Shown here in pieces: positions 13,001-24,548 of a stretch of DNA of 64,000 bases. The notes beneath the pieces were generated by a model. That model made no database searches, had not been told where the DNA came from, and saw only the letters and a program-made list of their open reading frames with translations. How positions within the stretch are numbered: position 1 is the stretch's first letter; every line of letters begins with the position of its first letter. Source of the DNA: Erigeron canadensis. Taxonomy: Eukaryota > Streptophyta > Magnoliopsida > Asterales > Asteraceae. The stretch lies in the NCBI RefSeq assembly GCF_010389155.1, contig NC_057768.1:46789633-46853632 (forward strand), read 5' to 3'. Both the position numbers and the translations under genes were made by a program.

Positions 13001-15759
13001 CATAATGCATTTAACACTTGCTAATTTAAGACATAAGTTAAGATCAAGGTATCAAGGTAATATCTCATATTACAACTCCAAACTACCTTCTTTATTATTA
13101 ATTTAAACATCTCCACCTAATTTGCCTATAATACCCTTGTTGGCCTTAAATGTTCAACCCAAGTTTGATTGTGTAAGGGGTCAAAGTGTCATTTGACTTA
13201 AGTATGTATTTTATGTTAGGAGTGTATTGTTTATTTAGATAAGGGGTGTTATTTTTAAAGTTAATAAACCGGTTTAGAGAAAGCAGTTACTTTAACTGCT
13301 AATGACTCCTATATGGAGCGACACATCCATTCGTAGGTAGCAGTTCAGTGTATATAAATATATCCCTAGGCGTATGTAAAATAAACAACCCACAGACAGT
13401 GAATAAAATATATATTGTTCGGGTTTATTCCTTTGTTTCTTGTTCTTATAGTTATGTTGCGATTCTTGATTATGGATTGGCAATGATTTTGGGACAATAA
13501 CCCTTAATGAAATAATTTACAACATAAACCTCTCAATCCTTAAAATAACTAAACTACCTCTTTTAACATCAATTACTTTTACATTTACCACCATTGCCGC
13601 CCCGACCACCCGTCACCGCCACCACCTATCGCCGCCGCGTTGCGCGGGCATATGACTCATAACAATGAATGCAGTTCTCTATTTTGCAAAGCATATGGAA
13701 TCTTAAAAGCTTTTGTATTCAATCTTCAGTATTGGCCTATAAAGTGTTGTATGGGCTGCATAGCACAGGAATTCTGTTATTGTATACTCAGTATCTGCCT
13801 ATCTCGTGTCATTCTACTAGCCAAATTAACATTCTTTTTTGTTAGATGTAATATTTAAATCATGTTGATGTGTCTTTAGTATTCCATCCAAGTTTACTGA
13901 CATGCTCTTAAATGTTTTTCGATAATCAGGCAGCCAAGAAACACTTGACACAGAGGATTGAGAACTTGGATGATAAAATGGAGCAGCAAGTGGAAATGTC
14001 CAAGTTGATCAGAAGTGATGTATGTTTATGAGCCTCGATCATTAGACCATCAATAGTTGGTCAATGGGGAAAGTCTAGATTCTGCTATGATCTTGCTCTA
14101 TAAGTATAACTCGTTGAATGTGTGCAACAGGTAAACGGTGTCCGCGATGATCTTTCCCAAATAGGCTATGACTTGGACTCACTAAATCAAATGGTGTCTG
14201 GTTTGGTGAGTGTTATGGATTTTTCTCAATAATCATGGTGGACATCTTTAACAAGAGTTGTTAAAGATAAGGCTTTTTGTTTACCTTCTATAATACACTA
14301 TTGATCTTTTTATTTTGGCAGAATGGCAAGATAATGACATTGGAAGAAAAGCAGGTAAATATCTGAGGCCACTTAAGTTATTGTTTAATATTCCTTTTTT
14401 TTTTTTTTTTTTTTTTGAAGATTTACCCTTTTTAGATGTTTTTTGTTATTTTCTATTTCGTTGGTTATCAACACTACTCCTTATTGTAGGATATACTTAT
14501 GATTTTATTTTTTTTTTAATAAATAGGACTTAACTAACCTTGGAGTGTGGTACCTCTGCAACAAGGCTGATGGAAATAAGATCTCTGGCAAGGCACAAGT
14601 AATTCTTCTGTTCTCTTTCTAAGTTGCAACATTTGGTTAGTTTTATTTATCTACACAAGAAGGAAATTCAACTACAAAGATACTGTTAACCAGAAAACCA
14701 ACGGAGCGAAAAACAGCTAGTGATGCTTAGTGCCATAAGTAGACATTTTTGGTTGTATTAGCATAAGGACAACAGATTTGATTAGTTGCATGTCTGAGAT
14801 CGTGTTACATGCTATAACATTAAGATGCATATATATATATATAAATATATATATGGGAAAGATAATTAGGGGATGGGGTAGAAAAAAGTACCAAGGGAAT
14901 TCTCTTAGCCGTCCGATCAATGCATCTAGATGGCTCAGATCACTTCATCTTCCTCCTTCTCCGGCAAGATACAGCAGCCGCTACCTGGCTCTTCTTCGGC
15001 GAGATAGCGCCGCCAGCCACCACCTCTTTCTCCGGCGAGACAACCACCACCCCACCATCATCTCTGACTACCCCAACCACGGCGTCGGCAGCAAAGGATA
15101 CGCTCGTATCTTATCAAACCGCCACCATCTCTTGGATCGCCGTCCATCAAATCCTTACGGTTCTCATATGCGTCCGGTTACAACCAGTGTTGTAAATAAC
15201 GGCCTTAACGGTCGTTATAACGGTAACGGAGGTCCAGCGTTACGTTAAGGGGGTTGGAGGGTAAATTTAAAGGTCTGAGGATTTAACGGCCGTTATAACG
15301 GTCTTAACGGCCTTTATAACGGGATTTAACGGTCAAATAACGGAATTTAACGGAGCTTAACTGTCAAATAACGGTCAAAAGACATTTTTTGACTAATTTT
15401 GTTAGGATATTGCTAATATATATTTTTTGTATAAATTCCTTTATATTTTATAGTCTCCGTTATAACGCAGTTATAACTCCGCGAAATGAAATTTAACCTT
15501 AAAGGTGGTCGACCGCCGAGCGTTATTTACAACCTTGGTTACAACCATTTTAGAACAGATGAAGCCAACGATCGTAGCGTATCCACCGGAAAACGAAACT
15601 GATGATTGCCGGAGATGATCAGTGGTGATTAGATCTGATGAAGATGGTCGGAGATGTCGCCGGAGATCATCCTCTCTTCCCATCTGATCTCCCGATCCAA
15701 CGGTGGAGATTGATTCCCTTGTACTTTTTTGATTGCTTGTCCCCTATTTAACCCACCCC

Positions 15760-15790
<31 letters not shown>

Positions 15791-17559
15791 CGGGAAAAGT
15801 GAATATAAGGTTGTCCGGCACCTAAGCTTAGGTGTAAAACTCTTACATACCGATATTTTAATATTTTTTTATTAATGAATAAATGTTTGGGCCCCCATGA
15901 ATTTTATGGATTAAAAAAACAATATGTGAGTGTTCCACACCTAAGCTTAGGTACCTAACAGCCTTATATTGCCATCCCTCATATATTTATGTGTGTGTGT
16001 GTGTATGTTCCATATATCCTTAACATAAAAGCATCGATTTGCATGCTATGCACTTTGGAATGGGCATCTAATCTTTCAGTTAATCACGGATGACCTTTCA
16101 CTCTCTTTGTTTTACTTTTGGACATCAAAACCTTTTTGTTTTTGCGGATCTTCTATTTTGATTTTTCTCGATGGCTTTTTTTGGTTAATTTAATCATGAT
16201 ACAAGTGTACAAGCATCAGATTTACCATGTGGTTTATTTCCGTAACAACAGTTCTTATATGTGAACTATATATTTCTATTATTTAGATACAACTATCCAG
16301 CATTTTAACTTTTTGATACAACCATAAAAAAATGTATCTTAATTTTTTTCACGCTTTTATATTTGTCTTGTAGTTCGATTTTTGATTGATTGTCTATTTG
16401 ACAATACAGGAACAATTTAGACTTGCTGGCAGATCTGCTGCTGGTTACCTCACATCTGGAGGAACACTGAGTCTTGAGGTGACCTGTTCTCTTTTATATT
16501 TTGTTCTAGAGATAGTACATTAGGTTCATTTGTGTATTGCCTGTGTTGGTGATGGGGTGCATCATATACTTTTTCATGCTGCCCCTTCCATCTGGAAGTG
16601 AGGGCGGACAATCATTAACGAATGCCTCAAAATAGACTAACATTGTTTTATTCGGCGATAGTTTAAAAACCACTTTCCCGTCGGTAACTGTTGCCATGGT
16701 TTTATTTGGCGAAAGTTTTGAAGCCACTTTTCTATTAGTAACGTTAGTTAGACTTAAAATTGGGAAAAAGTTCCATAGTAAAAGCTTATGGTTTTGGGAC
16801 TTCATAATTGTTTCCAACTCTTGAGACTATGATGTTGGTAATTATTGATTTTGTGGGTTTACTATGATAATGAACTAAGAACTCAGTCATTCATTTGACA
16901 TGTGACATTATTCTTCTCCAGGGTGTGAAGGAAATTGTCGACAATTTGGATTCAGAAGGTGGTCCAGTTGGATCTGGCAACCAATCGAGAAAGCTGACCA
17001 GGTATTCTTTCAACTGCATTCGTGTACGCCAATAAACTCTTATTTTCTGTGCAGCTTCTCTTTGTATCATCCCTGGTTTGTTTCACATACTCCCTTCAGC
17101 TTTTTGAATCTGGAAAGGTGGGTAGGGGATGCTTGCTTCATTGTTTTTCATTGTTTAATGAATAGTAGTATTAGAGTGTGTCAACTATGAATCTAAAAGT
17201 TATATTTTTTTAAACAACAATCTAATGTTTTGAAAAGGATGTCGGAGGTTTTATACATTAAGAATATGCTTTGACAATTGACACAAAAAAAATTATCTCG
17301 AACAAAGTGTTCTGGTCACTGTCACAATTAATCACGCCATTCTGTTTTTTGTTAGACCGTTGTTGATAAAAAGTGGGAAGTGAGTATTGGGTTGTCCCCC
17401 ATGCTTAGATGGGGAACCCCTCACATTTGGTTTTTATAATTATAAAAATCATGGGGGGCCATGTATGTATTTAAAATTCAAACAAATATTAAAATATTTG
17501 TATGTGAGGGGTTCCCCATCTAAGCTTAGATGGGGGACTACCCCATACTCACTTTTCCC

Positions 17560-17593
<34 letters not shown>

Positions 17594-18082
17594 AAAGTGA
17601 GTATGGGGTTGTTATGCACCCAACTTGGGTGAAAAACCCCTCACATACCAATATTTTAATATTTTGAATAAGTGTTTGGCCCCCATGATTTTTATGGTTT
17701 AAAAAAAGGTATGTGAGGGGTTTTTCATCCAACTTAGGTGCCTAACAGCCTCATATTCCCTTTCCCCATATATATATATTTACTATATTTGTGATGAATC
17801 ATGTTCTACCTTTGTTTTTCAGAACGTGAAAATACGGTAAACAAACCAATATGTACAGTACATATGATACAAACCAATATGTACGGTACACCAGTAACGA
17901 TGGTGTCCCTGTTTTGGTTATATTGTGCATTTGATGTGCAGTTATGTTACTATTTTGTTTGAATGCTGCTTAGTTGATAATTGATTTTGTTAATATTTGA
18001 GACTGAATAGTTGAGTGTATCGTTTGATTTTGTTCTACCTTTCTTGTGAAACAGGAAAAATACAGTGAAGTTCAGCTCTTGA
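10084..18082 (+). CDS. DUF1664 family membrane/coiled-coil protein
   Basis: Thirteen exons: 10084-10138, 10319-10380, 10482-10553, 10792-10867, 11531-11601, 11927-12028, 13930-14019, 14131-14205, 14322-14354, 14527-14598, 16410-16478, 16922-17001, 18055-18082. They give a single 294-residue frame. Residues 12-26 form one hydrophobic segment and 89-111 a second, alanine/glycine-rich one ending in YMWWK, a hallmark I associate with DUF1664. Residues about 120-205 are heptad-like and probably coiled coil (AAKKHLTQRIENLDDKM region). The family is plant-specific and its biochemical role is unknown. Several introns carry transposons: a hAT element in intron 4, a nested pair plus a TA-associated foldback element in intron 10, and two more foldback copies in intron 12. 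All splice sites remain canonical, so the gene appears functional. Intron 6, nearly 2 kb, holds Helitron debris. Confidence 0.93.
11003..11475. mobile_element. hAT-type MITE in intron 4 of the DUF1664 gene
   Basis: Ends CTTGGTTTGAAATAGCGTG and its near-complement at the right form the terminal inverted repeat. They are flanked by a perfect 8-bp duplication TCTGCAGT (10,995-11,002 and 11,476-11,483). Subterminal regions on both sides are full of GCGTTGCG and GCGAGCGCAAC-like words. The middle is AT-rich and non-coding. An exact 8-bp duplication points to the hAT superfamily and a fairly recent insertion. Confidence 0.85.
13060..13645 (+). mobile_element. Helitron-related fragment(s) in intron 6
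   Basis: AT-rich text at 13,080-13,130 and 13,505-13,570 matches the 5' halves of the other Helitrons (AATTTAAACATCTCC and nearby). A CCACCATTGCCGCCCCG-type core and a CCGCGTTGCGCGGG hairpin follow at about 13,590-13,650. A CTAG terminus is not preserved (ATATGACT is seen instead), so the exact end is uncertain. Confidence 0.5.
14855..15760. mobile_element. foldback element in intron 10, inserted at a TA run
   Basis: The left arm (GGGAAAGATAATTAGGGGA, then AAAAAGTACCAAGGGAAT) is mirrored at the right end (complement of TGTACTTTTTTG and GTTAACCCACCCCTA-like text). Long (TA)n tracts lie directly outside both ends. Arms contain CTCCGGCG and GGAGATG words. An open frame across the left arm (14,778-15,248) is composition noise. 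A 353-bp hAT element sits inside at 15,185-15,537. Confidence 0.65.
15185..15537. mobile_element. hAT-type MITE nested in the foldback element
   Basis: The terminal repeat CAGTGTTGTAAATAACG pairs with CAAGGTTGTAAATAACG at the other end (15 of 17 identical). The 8-bp duplication GTTACAAC is perfect at 15,177-15,184 and 15,538-15,545, and identity runs slightly beyond it. The interior repeats the word TAACGG many times in both orientations (CCGTTATAACGG), a dense subterminal motif array. Being nested with intact duplications, it is younger than its host. Confidence 0.85.
15792..15980. mobile_element. TA-associated foldback MITE, family A, copy 1
   Basis: Left end GGGAAAAGTGAATATAAGG and right end CCTTATATTGCCATCCC flank two inverted copies of a CACCTAAGCTTAGGT palindrome. 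The core carries TTTGGGCCCCCATGA and TTTTATGGATT. A (TA)n run lies immediately left, and ATATATTTATGTGTG lies right. No coding capacity. Confidence 0.7.
16410..16478 (+). other. exon 11 of the DUF1664 gene, isolated between element-rich introns
   Basis: This 69-bp exon encodes EQFRLAGRSAAGYLTSGGTL and a few more residues. It is separated from exon 10 by an 1.8-kb intron that contains three transposons. Acceptor ACAATACAG and donor GTGACC are both usable and the phase is preserved. Confidence 0.9.
17375..17559. mobile_element. foldback MITE, family A, copy 2
   Basis: Ends GGGAAGTGAGTATTGGGTTG and the complement of CATACTCACTTTTCCC. Inner palindromic arms are TCCCCCATGCTTAGATGGGG / CTAAGCTTAGATGGGGG. 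(TA)n follows on the right only; the left flank is unique DNA, which helps fix that boundary. It lies in intron 12 of the DUF1664 gene. Confidence 0.7.
17591..17767. mobile_element. foldback MITE, family A, copy 3
   Basis: It follows copy 2 after a short (TA)n-(GA)n tract and shares its AAAAGTGAGTATGGGGTTGT left end. Arms read CACCCAACTTGGGTG on the left and CATCCAACTTAGGTG on the right, around a TTTGGCCCCCATGATTTTTA core. (TA)n follows on the right. Confidence 0.7.
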
Positions 18083-19007
18083 ACCAACCAGAGGATAATG
18101 CCGAGGAGTTACTATGGAAATTGTAACTTGCACTGAACTTATTTTTTTATGCCCAATAAGCGAAAGCATTGAGATGTACTTTGTCCTTTCGTGGGTAGTA
18201 TATAACTAAGTATACCTTGAAGTTACCCAAAAAACTATAATATGTGGTCACATATCTTCATGTTGTAGCCGTGCTTTTATCTATATGATCAACTTATATA
18301 TGCATTTGTTGTGCTGTTGTGCTCATATGAGCATGGCTGAAACTCTGAAAGACATCTGATTCTGAGGTGAAACACTATTCTTGATCAATCATATGAATCT
18401 TTATACTCATATTTATCAATAGCGTTGCCAGAACCTAAACTCTTGTATTTTATATCTTATAAACTTGACGTGAGCTGATGTTTGTGTTTCTTTTTGCTTG
18501 TATGCTGTTTAGAGGTATACAATAGATTAAATGATGCTAGTATGCTACTCGCAACCTTTCTGTGTTTGATGATTAAATTTGGTTTGTAAAATAGTTCTAA
18601 GTTTTAGATTTGGCTTTGATGTTTGGATATTAATCTGCATCTAATTATTTTTATTAACATTATTATAAACGATCATGTTGGTAGCAAGTCTCAAAACGAA
18701 AGAATGCTGTTTCATAAACATTTGGCTTCGTCATTGTTAAATTTTAAAACAACCAATAGTCACTACGTAATACACTATCTTGTAACAAAAGAAAAAAAAA
18801 AACAATATCTTCTATTTATCATGTTCTTTTTGTGGTAAAAATTTAATGGCAAGCATTAAGCATGTATAATATATTAACGGAGTCTATAAGTTTTACAAAT
18901 TAATCTTCAAGATGAGAATTTGCTAATATACCTTGTTAACATTAATATCAGTTTAGACTTTAGTGAAAGATTTAGTCAAATATTTTCGTTTATATTAATC
19001 TCATTTA
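18083..19007. other. 3' UTR of the DUF1664 gene, then AT-rich spacer
   Basis: The first few hundred bases after the stop codon are presumably 3' UTR, with no single clear polyadenylation signal. Nothing else is recognised before the repeat at 19,008. Confidence 0.5.
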
Positions 19008-19332
19008 CTGGGGTGGAGCTAGTAGGCGGACTGGGGGTGTTAGCCCCCGTCAACCTTTCATGCTTTCCATTGCAAGGCTACTTCATAGCCAACTGATACA
19101 AATGTGTTTTTGAAACAAGCCACTCCCAATCTATAAATGTTTGATTTCTAATTATGACTGTTCAAGTAAAACCTTTATATTTGGTCCATAAATATAAACC
19201 GTCGTAATAAAATTCTATTTTACTAACATTTTATTAAAATGTTATGTCTTTCGTTTGATATTATATACAACGATTGGGGGAAAAAATGTGGTTGAGCCCC
19301 CTCAACATGAAATCCTAGCTCCGCCTCTGCAA
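19008..19332. mobile_element. hAT-like MITE (GGCGGAGCTAG ends)
   Basis: Left end CTGGGGTGGAGCTAGTAGGC and right end complement of CCTAGCTCCGCCTCTG pair as an inverted repeat. GGGGGTGTTAGCCCCC-like and GAGCCCCCTCAAC words sit just inside. The 7-mer TCATTTA flanks both ends, one base short of a full 8-bp duplication. Right boundary uncertain by about 4 bases. Confidence 0.6.
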
Positions 19333-19444
19333 GTCATTTAGCTACAGCTTAATTTATTGTAACTTACATTGTATAACTTCATGATGAACTTTTTTCGGTG
19401 ATTATACAGAAAGTATTGTTCATAACTTAACATTCTGAAAATAC

Positions 19445-20212
19445 ACCTGGCAAAACTTACCCAAACAATAAAATTTGGGTAAGTTTGGGCAACTTTTTCA
19501 GGCATTTGGGTAGACATGGGCACCCCTTGAATCATAGAACGGGTCTAATTGGGTATTTTAGTTTAGTCTTGAAATCCTCAAGCGGGTTGAGCGGGTAAGG
19601 AATCACTCGCCCATTGTTATAAAATGATTAAAATCACTCCTTGGTTGAAAACTTAAAGTGATGATTCTTCTTTGGTCTCTGTTCGAAGCAAATGTATGTT
19701 AAAGATCTATACATAATTTACAGGTATGTATATATATAATTATATATAGAGAGAGAGAATGATATAGACAGAGAGATGCCTATCTTGAAGAAATACAAAT
19801 TTAAACACTCTCTAAAATGTAATATGTGATTTATTTTCAGAAAAAAGAAAAAAAAAGATAGGACGTGTCAATATTGGAGCTGAGGTTAATTTTTGTAGAT
19901 AAGATCACCTACCTATCTATCAATAAATTTGTATTGTTATTTAGAGGGGTCTGACTTTTTTAAAATTATGTTTTCTTAATTTATAAAGTAACAATTTATC
20001 TCTTTAAATAATTTAATTTATATTTTATAAATACATATTATAAAATAATAATAACAATTAAAAAATGTGGGTCAACCCGCACCCGACCCGCATTGACCCG
20101 CACCCATTTGACCCGCATTCCTAAAACGACCCGCTTGGACCCGCACCCGATTCAACCCGTACCCGTTTTGACCCGTTACCCAAACCCGCCCGACCCGCCC
20201 ATTTTGCCAGGT
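19445..20212. mobile_element. hAT-like element with GACCCG-repeat arms
   Basis: The ends ACCTGGCAAAAC and GTTTTGCCAGGT-like (ATTTTGCCAGGT) are inverted. The right arm is an array of GACCCGCACCCG-type words (20,070-20,200). The left arm has the complementary GGGTAAG/GCGGGTTG words more sparsely. A matching target duplication could not be found, so the superfamily is by resemblance to a common plant repeat of this style. It includes a small (GA)n block near 19,748. Confidence 0.6.
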
Positions 20213-20753
20213 CTTTTCAGCAATCGAGTGCCTATAACAAAAGATGTCTAGTCTTCGATGCATTACAGGGATAAACCCTTTTGGATGCCATCACTAAAAA
20301 GATAAGAGAAAAATTACTATACATACAATAGAAGGACTTGCTCAACTTTCACATGTTCATGACTCGCGAGTTATTGGATGGTTAATCTGGGCTTCGTAAC
20401 GAGTCTGCGTAATAAAAGGTTATGGATTGGCTTTTGGGTAAAACCAAAAGTTTCAGCTTTTGAAAGTTAAAAATATTTTTGGTTTTGTTTTTTAGTTTTT
20501 TGATTTAGTTTCAATTATTCTACTTTATTTAAGTCTTTCTAACTTGCTAGAAATAACAGTATTTACATTTCACATTCGTCATATCGTATCTTTGACGAGA
20601 TCTTTTGATGATCGGTCCATGTAGTCAGCCTGCATTGTGGCGTATGATTGTGGTGGTGGTGGTGAGTGTTCATTATAAAATCGAGTTGTAGTTTTTAGTT
20701 TGATTATTAAGAAATTAAAACCGAATCGACCTGTTAAATTTTTATACTCCTAT

Positions 20754-21846
20754 CAGTGTCGGCTCAACCATAGTAATGGATTAGGCATGGGCTTAAGGCC
20801 CTCAAAATACAAAGGCCCCCAATTTTTATATTTTAGGCTTAATATTTTAACTAGGTTTAAAATTTATAAGCTAGCTACAGTAAAACCTCTATAAATTAAT
20901 AATGTCGGGACCAGAGTTTTTTATGAATTTATCAAGATATTATTATATCGATAAATTAATAAAATATTAATTTAAAGAATTTATTTATGACCTTCAAAAT
21001 CCCCCTTTTTAATAAATTTGATAAATTTTGTAATTAGTTGATATCAATAAATTTTGATAAATTATATTCACACATTAAATTAAATCAACTTGTCAAGTGC
21101 ATTGTTTTAAATTAAAGATAGTTCAACGTACATGATTCTAGATTTCTCATTATAAAATGCCCAAAGATAAGTTTTAAAATCACATCAACTATGGCTTTGA
21201 AAAAAAGCATTGCAAGCGGCAACAACACTTCACAACTTTTTGTTGCAATACGAGAAGACAATGCCTATAACTCTTAAATGCGATGAGAAAATTTAAAGAT
21301 GAACTCAATATAGATTTCAAGTTCCAAAAAAAATAAGTGAGAATGGATTATTTTTTTACTAGACAATGTTAGAATTTTTAAATATTTAAGGAATTATTAA
21401 TTTATAGTTTTATTGGGACTAATATATTTACATTGGGGTCTAAAAAAAATTATTATCTTATTATTTTATTGATTGGGATCCAATTTTATACTGATCCCAA
21501 GTTGGGACCAGACAAATTATAGTTTTATCGAGGTTATTAATTTATCGAGTATTAAATTATAGAGGTTCAACTGTATTAGTGTTGTATAGACTATAATTCA
21601 CAACAAACTACGAACTAGCGGTGACACCACCACATCGGCATGTCTACAACCACTAGGTCCACTGGCATTCGTGTCACTAAATTCACTGCTTGCCTTTTGT
21701 AATTCTCTTTTATATTTATTGTTATTAATGTTAATTAATTTGTAAATATGATTTTAATGATTAAAAAAGAAAAATTTGTATTGTAGTAAGCTAGGTCTCT
21801 AAAATTAATCTTGTTTAAGGCCTCGAAAAAGCTTGAGCCGGCACTA
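20754..21846. mobile_element. hAT-type MITE (CAGTGTCGGCTCA ends), interrupted
   Basis: CAGTGTCGGCTCAACC at the left is mirrored by the complement of TTGAGCCGGCACTA at the right. Flanks ACTCCTAT (20,746-20,753) and ACTCTTAT (21,847-21,854) agree at 7 of 8. AAGGCCC words lie near both ends. Removing the Emigrant-like insertion at 20,878-21,573 leaves about 395 bp, a usual MITE size. Confidence 0.8.
20878..21573. mobile_element. Emigrant-like (pogo/Lemi1-type) element
   Basis: The left end CAGTAAAACCTCTATAAATT and right end complement AATTTATAGAGG...CTG match the well-known Emigrant terminal repeat. A TA dinucleotide is duplicated on each side (20,876-20,877 and 21,574-21,575). Inner arms contain TCGATAAATTAATAA and GGGACCAGA. 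At 696 bp it is larger than a typical Emigrant, so remnants of a pogo-type transposase may be inside, but I see no intact frame. Confidence 0.85.
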
Positions 21847-22357
21847 ACTCTTATAAACAAAATCTTAGGTTTAATGTTTGGTTCGTTTGTCTCCACCTGT
21901 TATTTATATTTGATACTGTGGAACTTGCCGTTTTTTTTTTTCAAAATTAAGTTTTATGCTCACCTTATTTTCTAATGATAAGTTAAAGATACCAAAATTG
22001 TAAAAAGAGATTTTTTAATTTGAACTAAATACTCAACGTGTCGAAAAAGTTATCATAACCAAATATTTAGACACTTGTTTTTTGTCTTTCTTACAAGTTT
22101 TAATCTTACAAAAAAAAAAATTTGACAAAAAAAAAAAATTGACTAAGGATTTGGACTAATTCAAACTCAAAAGATGCTCACTATGATGAAGTCATGGTCA
22201 TCAACACCCTTTGAGAAACATCGCTATCCAATCCATAATACTTTGTCAACTTAGAAGGTCAATGTTTATAGCCACTCTTTGAGTTCGTCCAATCATCCAA
22301 TTTGGAATTCAAGAAAGTTTACACCTTTTTATAAATATATATATATATATTATATAT

Positions 22358-22530
22358 AAATATAAGGTTGTCCGACACCTAAACTTAAGTGATGAACCCC
22401 TCACATACTAATATTTTATTATATATTGTTTAATGAATAACCCTTATGATTTTTATGGTTTAAAAAATTAATATGTGAGTGTCTGACATTTAAGTTTAGA
22501 TACCTAACAGTCTCATATTTTCATCTCCTG
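22358..22530. mobile_element. foldback MITE, family A, copy 4
   Basis: It starts with AATATAAGGTTGTCCGACAC and ends CAGTCTCATATTTTCATC, with ATGATTTTTATGG in the core. (TA)n tracts directly bound both sides. It is more diverged than the copies at 31.4-32.0 kb. Confidence 0.65.
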
Positions 22531-22850
22531 TATATAATATATTATATATATAAATAAAGTAATTGAGAAAATAAACTAGAAAGATAATGTATTAATTTTT
22601 GTGAGGTGGGTTTGGTGGTATTTGTTTACATTGTTTTCATAACAATGAATATTGTTTATACTTTATGATACCCTCAAGATTCTCTTTCAGGAAATATGGA
22701 TTCTTGTGCCCATGTCACCAAAAGGATAAGGTTTTGTTTCCTTTTTCATTATATTAATCTTTTTTTCTTTTTCTGAAATAAGTATATATTTTCGATTGGT
22801 TAATTTTCCTAATAACTTACGTTAGTTTTTGTTAAAAATATATGATAATA

Positions 22851-22890
22851 CTAGTGCTCAGATGCGTCCAATAGACGGGTAGTCCCAAAA
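22851..22890 (-). mobile_element. Helitron 3' terminus (minus strand)
   Basis: On the minus strand the sequence runs through a CCCGTCTATTGGACGC hairpin region to GAGCACTAG, followed by T. This matches the 3' end structure of the other Helitrons. The 5' end, which should lie to the right, was not identified. Confidence 0.45.
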
Positions 22891-23983
22891 TATATTAATC
22901 AAAATTAAAAAATTAAAATTTAAGTATATAAAACATATACTGAATAAAATTAAAATACTCAAAAATAAAACATAAATTCATTGATTCCACGTGAAGAGAC
23001 ACACAATTATTTAACCTCACAACATCCTTGGTTATAAAACCATAATAAAATAAATATGTCAAGTAATGAATAATAATAGGTTCTGACATAAAAACATACT
23101 ACAATTTAGTTATCACACACTTCTGACACACAATAAACATCAATAAAAAACAGTTGTTTGATATAAAATAAAATTTTAAAAAAAAGATACATGACTTAGA
23201 CGATTTAGAAATTCACACAGTAACAGTATGATTCGAGCAACCATCAATATGACCAATATCACAATTTAATCAATACGAAAATTAAAGAAAAACCACATGA
23301 AAGTTAACTCCATATAAATATTGATTTCAGTTTACCATTTTTTTATTCTAACTTTAGTTAAATAAATTTTTTGCAGTTTATTATATCTAAATTTACTACA
23401 GATACAAACAATAATTTAGACTAAACGATTTAGAGTTAAGCTCAACAGAAAGAGAAACAAAAAGTATACAGTATATAATTTGACAAATATATACTAATTC
23501 ATCAACAAAGACAATCTCGAATGTTTTGATTTGGTTAACATGTATTGGCTTAAGATCTTCAAGATGAACTAATGTGGTCTTATTTTTTGTTGTTAAAGAA
23601 GAAGTCATAATGAACAACAAACTAAATTGAAAGAGATAAAAATAACAATAACATAAAAATTCAATGTTAAATAATAAAAACAATGATTCAATATGAACAA
23701 AGTATATAAATAAAAAAACCTTTTTGATATTCGACCAAAGTAATCAAAATTCTGATGTGATAATTAACTCTATATATGTAACTTTTTCGTTATTTATTTT
23801 TAAGCATGCGTTACCATATAATTTGGTTCTTGAATTTTATTTTTTAAGAGTTGATAAGTGTTAAGTTTCATTATTTTATTATATGATGTTAATAAATTTA
23901 TTTTATAAACGTGGATCGGTCTTGGTTAAAGTTGAATTAATTATATTATATAAAAACAATAGATAAATCAAGTCATAGTTTAA
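22891..23983. other. very AT-rich repeat-flanked spacer
   Basis: No gene or element boundary is clear. It may be the body of the Helitron whose 3' end is at 22,851. The open frame at 23,396-23,683 (-) lacks any recognisable domain. Confidence 0.4.
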
Positions 23984-24013
23984 CTAGATAATTATCCCGC
24001 GTAATACGCGGGT
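23984..24013 (-). mobile_element. Helitron 3' terminus with a perfect hairpin
   Basis: On the minus strand CCCGCGTATTACGCGGG is followed after 8 bases by CTAG and then T. The hairpin has a 7-bp stem with a 3-base loop. A second Helitron copy at 24,078-24,451 lies just inside it, suggesting nesting. Confidence 0.6.
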
Positions 24014-24077
24014 GAACATATATAACTAATGGCATTTTAATTTTTTTAAAAACTATAGATACATAACTATAAACAAA

Positions 24078-24451
24078 CGAGATGGGTACCCGCACAATGC
24101 AACGGCGGTGATGGCAACAGGTGGTGCTAGTGGCGGTGGTGGTAACGATATGGTTATTAATCTAAAAGTAATACACGTAAATGGTAGTTTAGTTATTTTA
24201 TGGTTAAGAAATGTATCTTTTGTAAATAACTTTATTAAGATTATTATAGAGATATTAGGTGGAAATATTTAAATTAATTAATAAAGGAGATAGATAATTT
24301 GGGAAAATATGAGTGTAAAATATTTTAGGGATATATTTGGTAGATTTAGTGTGCGAGTTAAGAATGTGTTAAAAATTAAGGGTATTTTGGGTATTTTAAA
24401 GGTAGAGTGTTGGAAATTAGTGGGGAGGGTAGTTTGTTTATTAATATAGCA
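24078..24451 (-). mobile_element. non-autonomous Helitron, CTCG-ended subfamily
   Basis: It shares nearly its whole length with the copy at 42,715-43,076, from a GGGTACCCGC/GCAACGGCGG 3' region through an AT-rich body to TTAATATAG at the 5' end. The 3' end on the minus strand is CTCG then T, where other copies have CTAG. The expected 5' TC is not exact here (TGCTATATT). Confidence 0.6.
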
Positions 24452-24548
24452 TAAAAGTATTCAATATGTATCAAGATTATAATCTAACTTTGTTACAGTA
24501 TGTAGATTTTCATTTAATTATAGATTTTGTACATATTAATATAATATA

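Noticed and set aside
14778..15248. 156-codon frame, the second-longest single frame after exons
   Set aside because: It crosses the boundary of one transposon and enters a second nested one; composition follows CTCCGGCG repeats, not coding.
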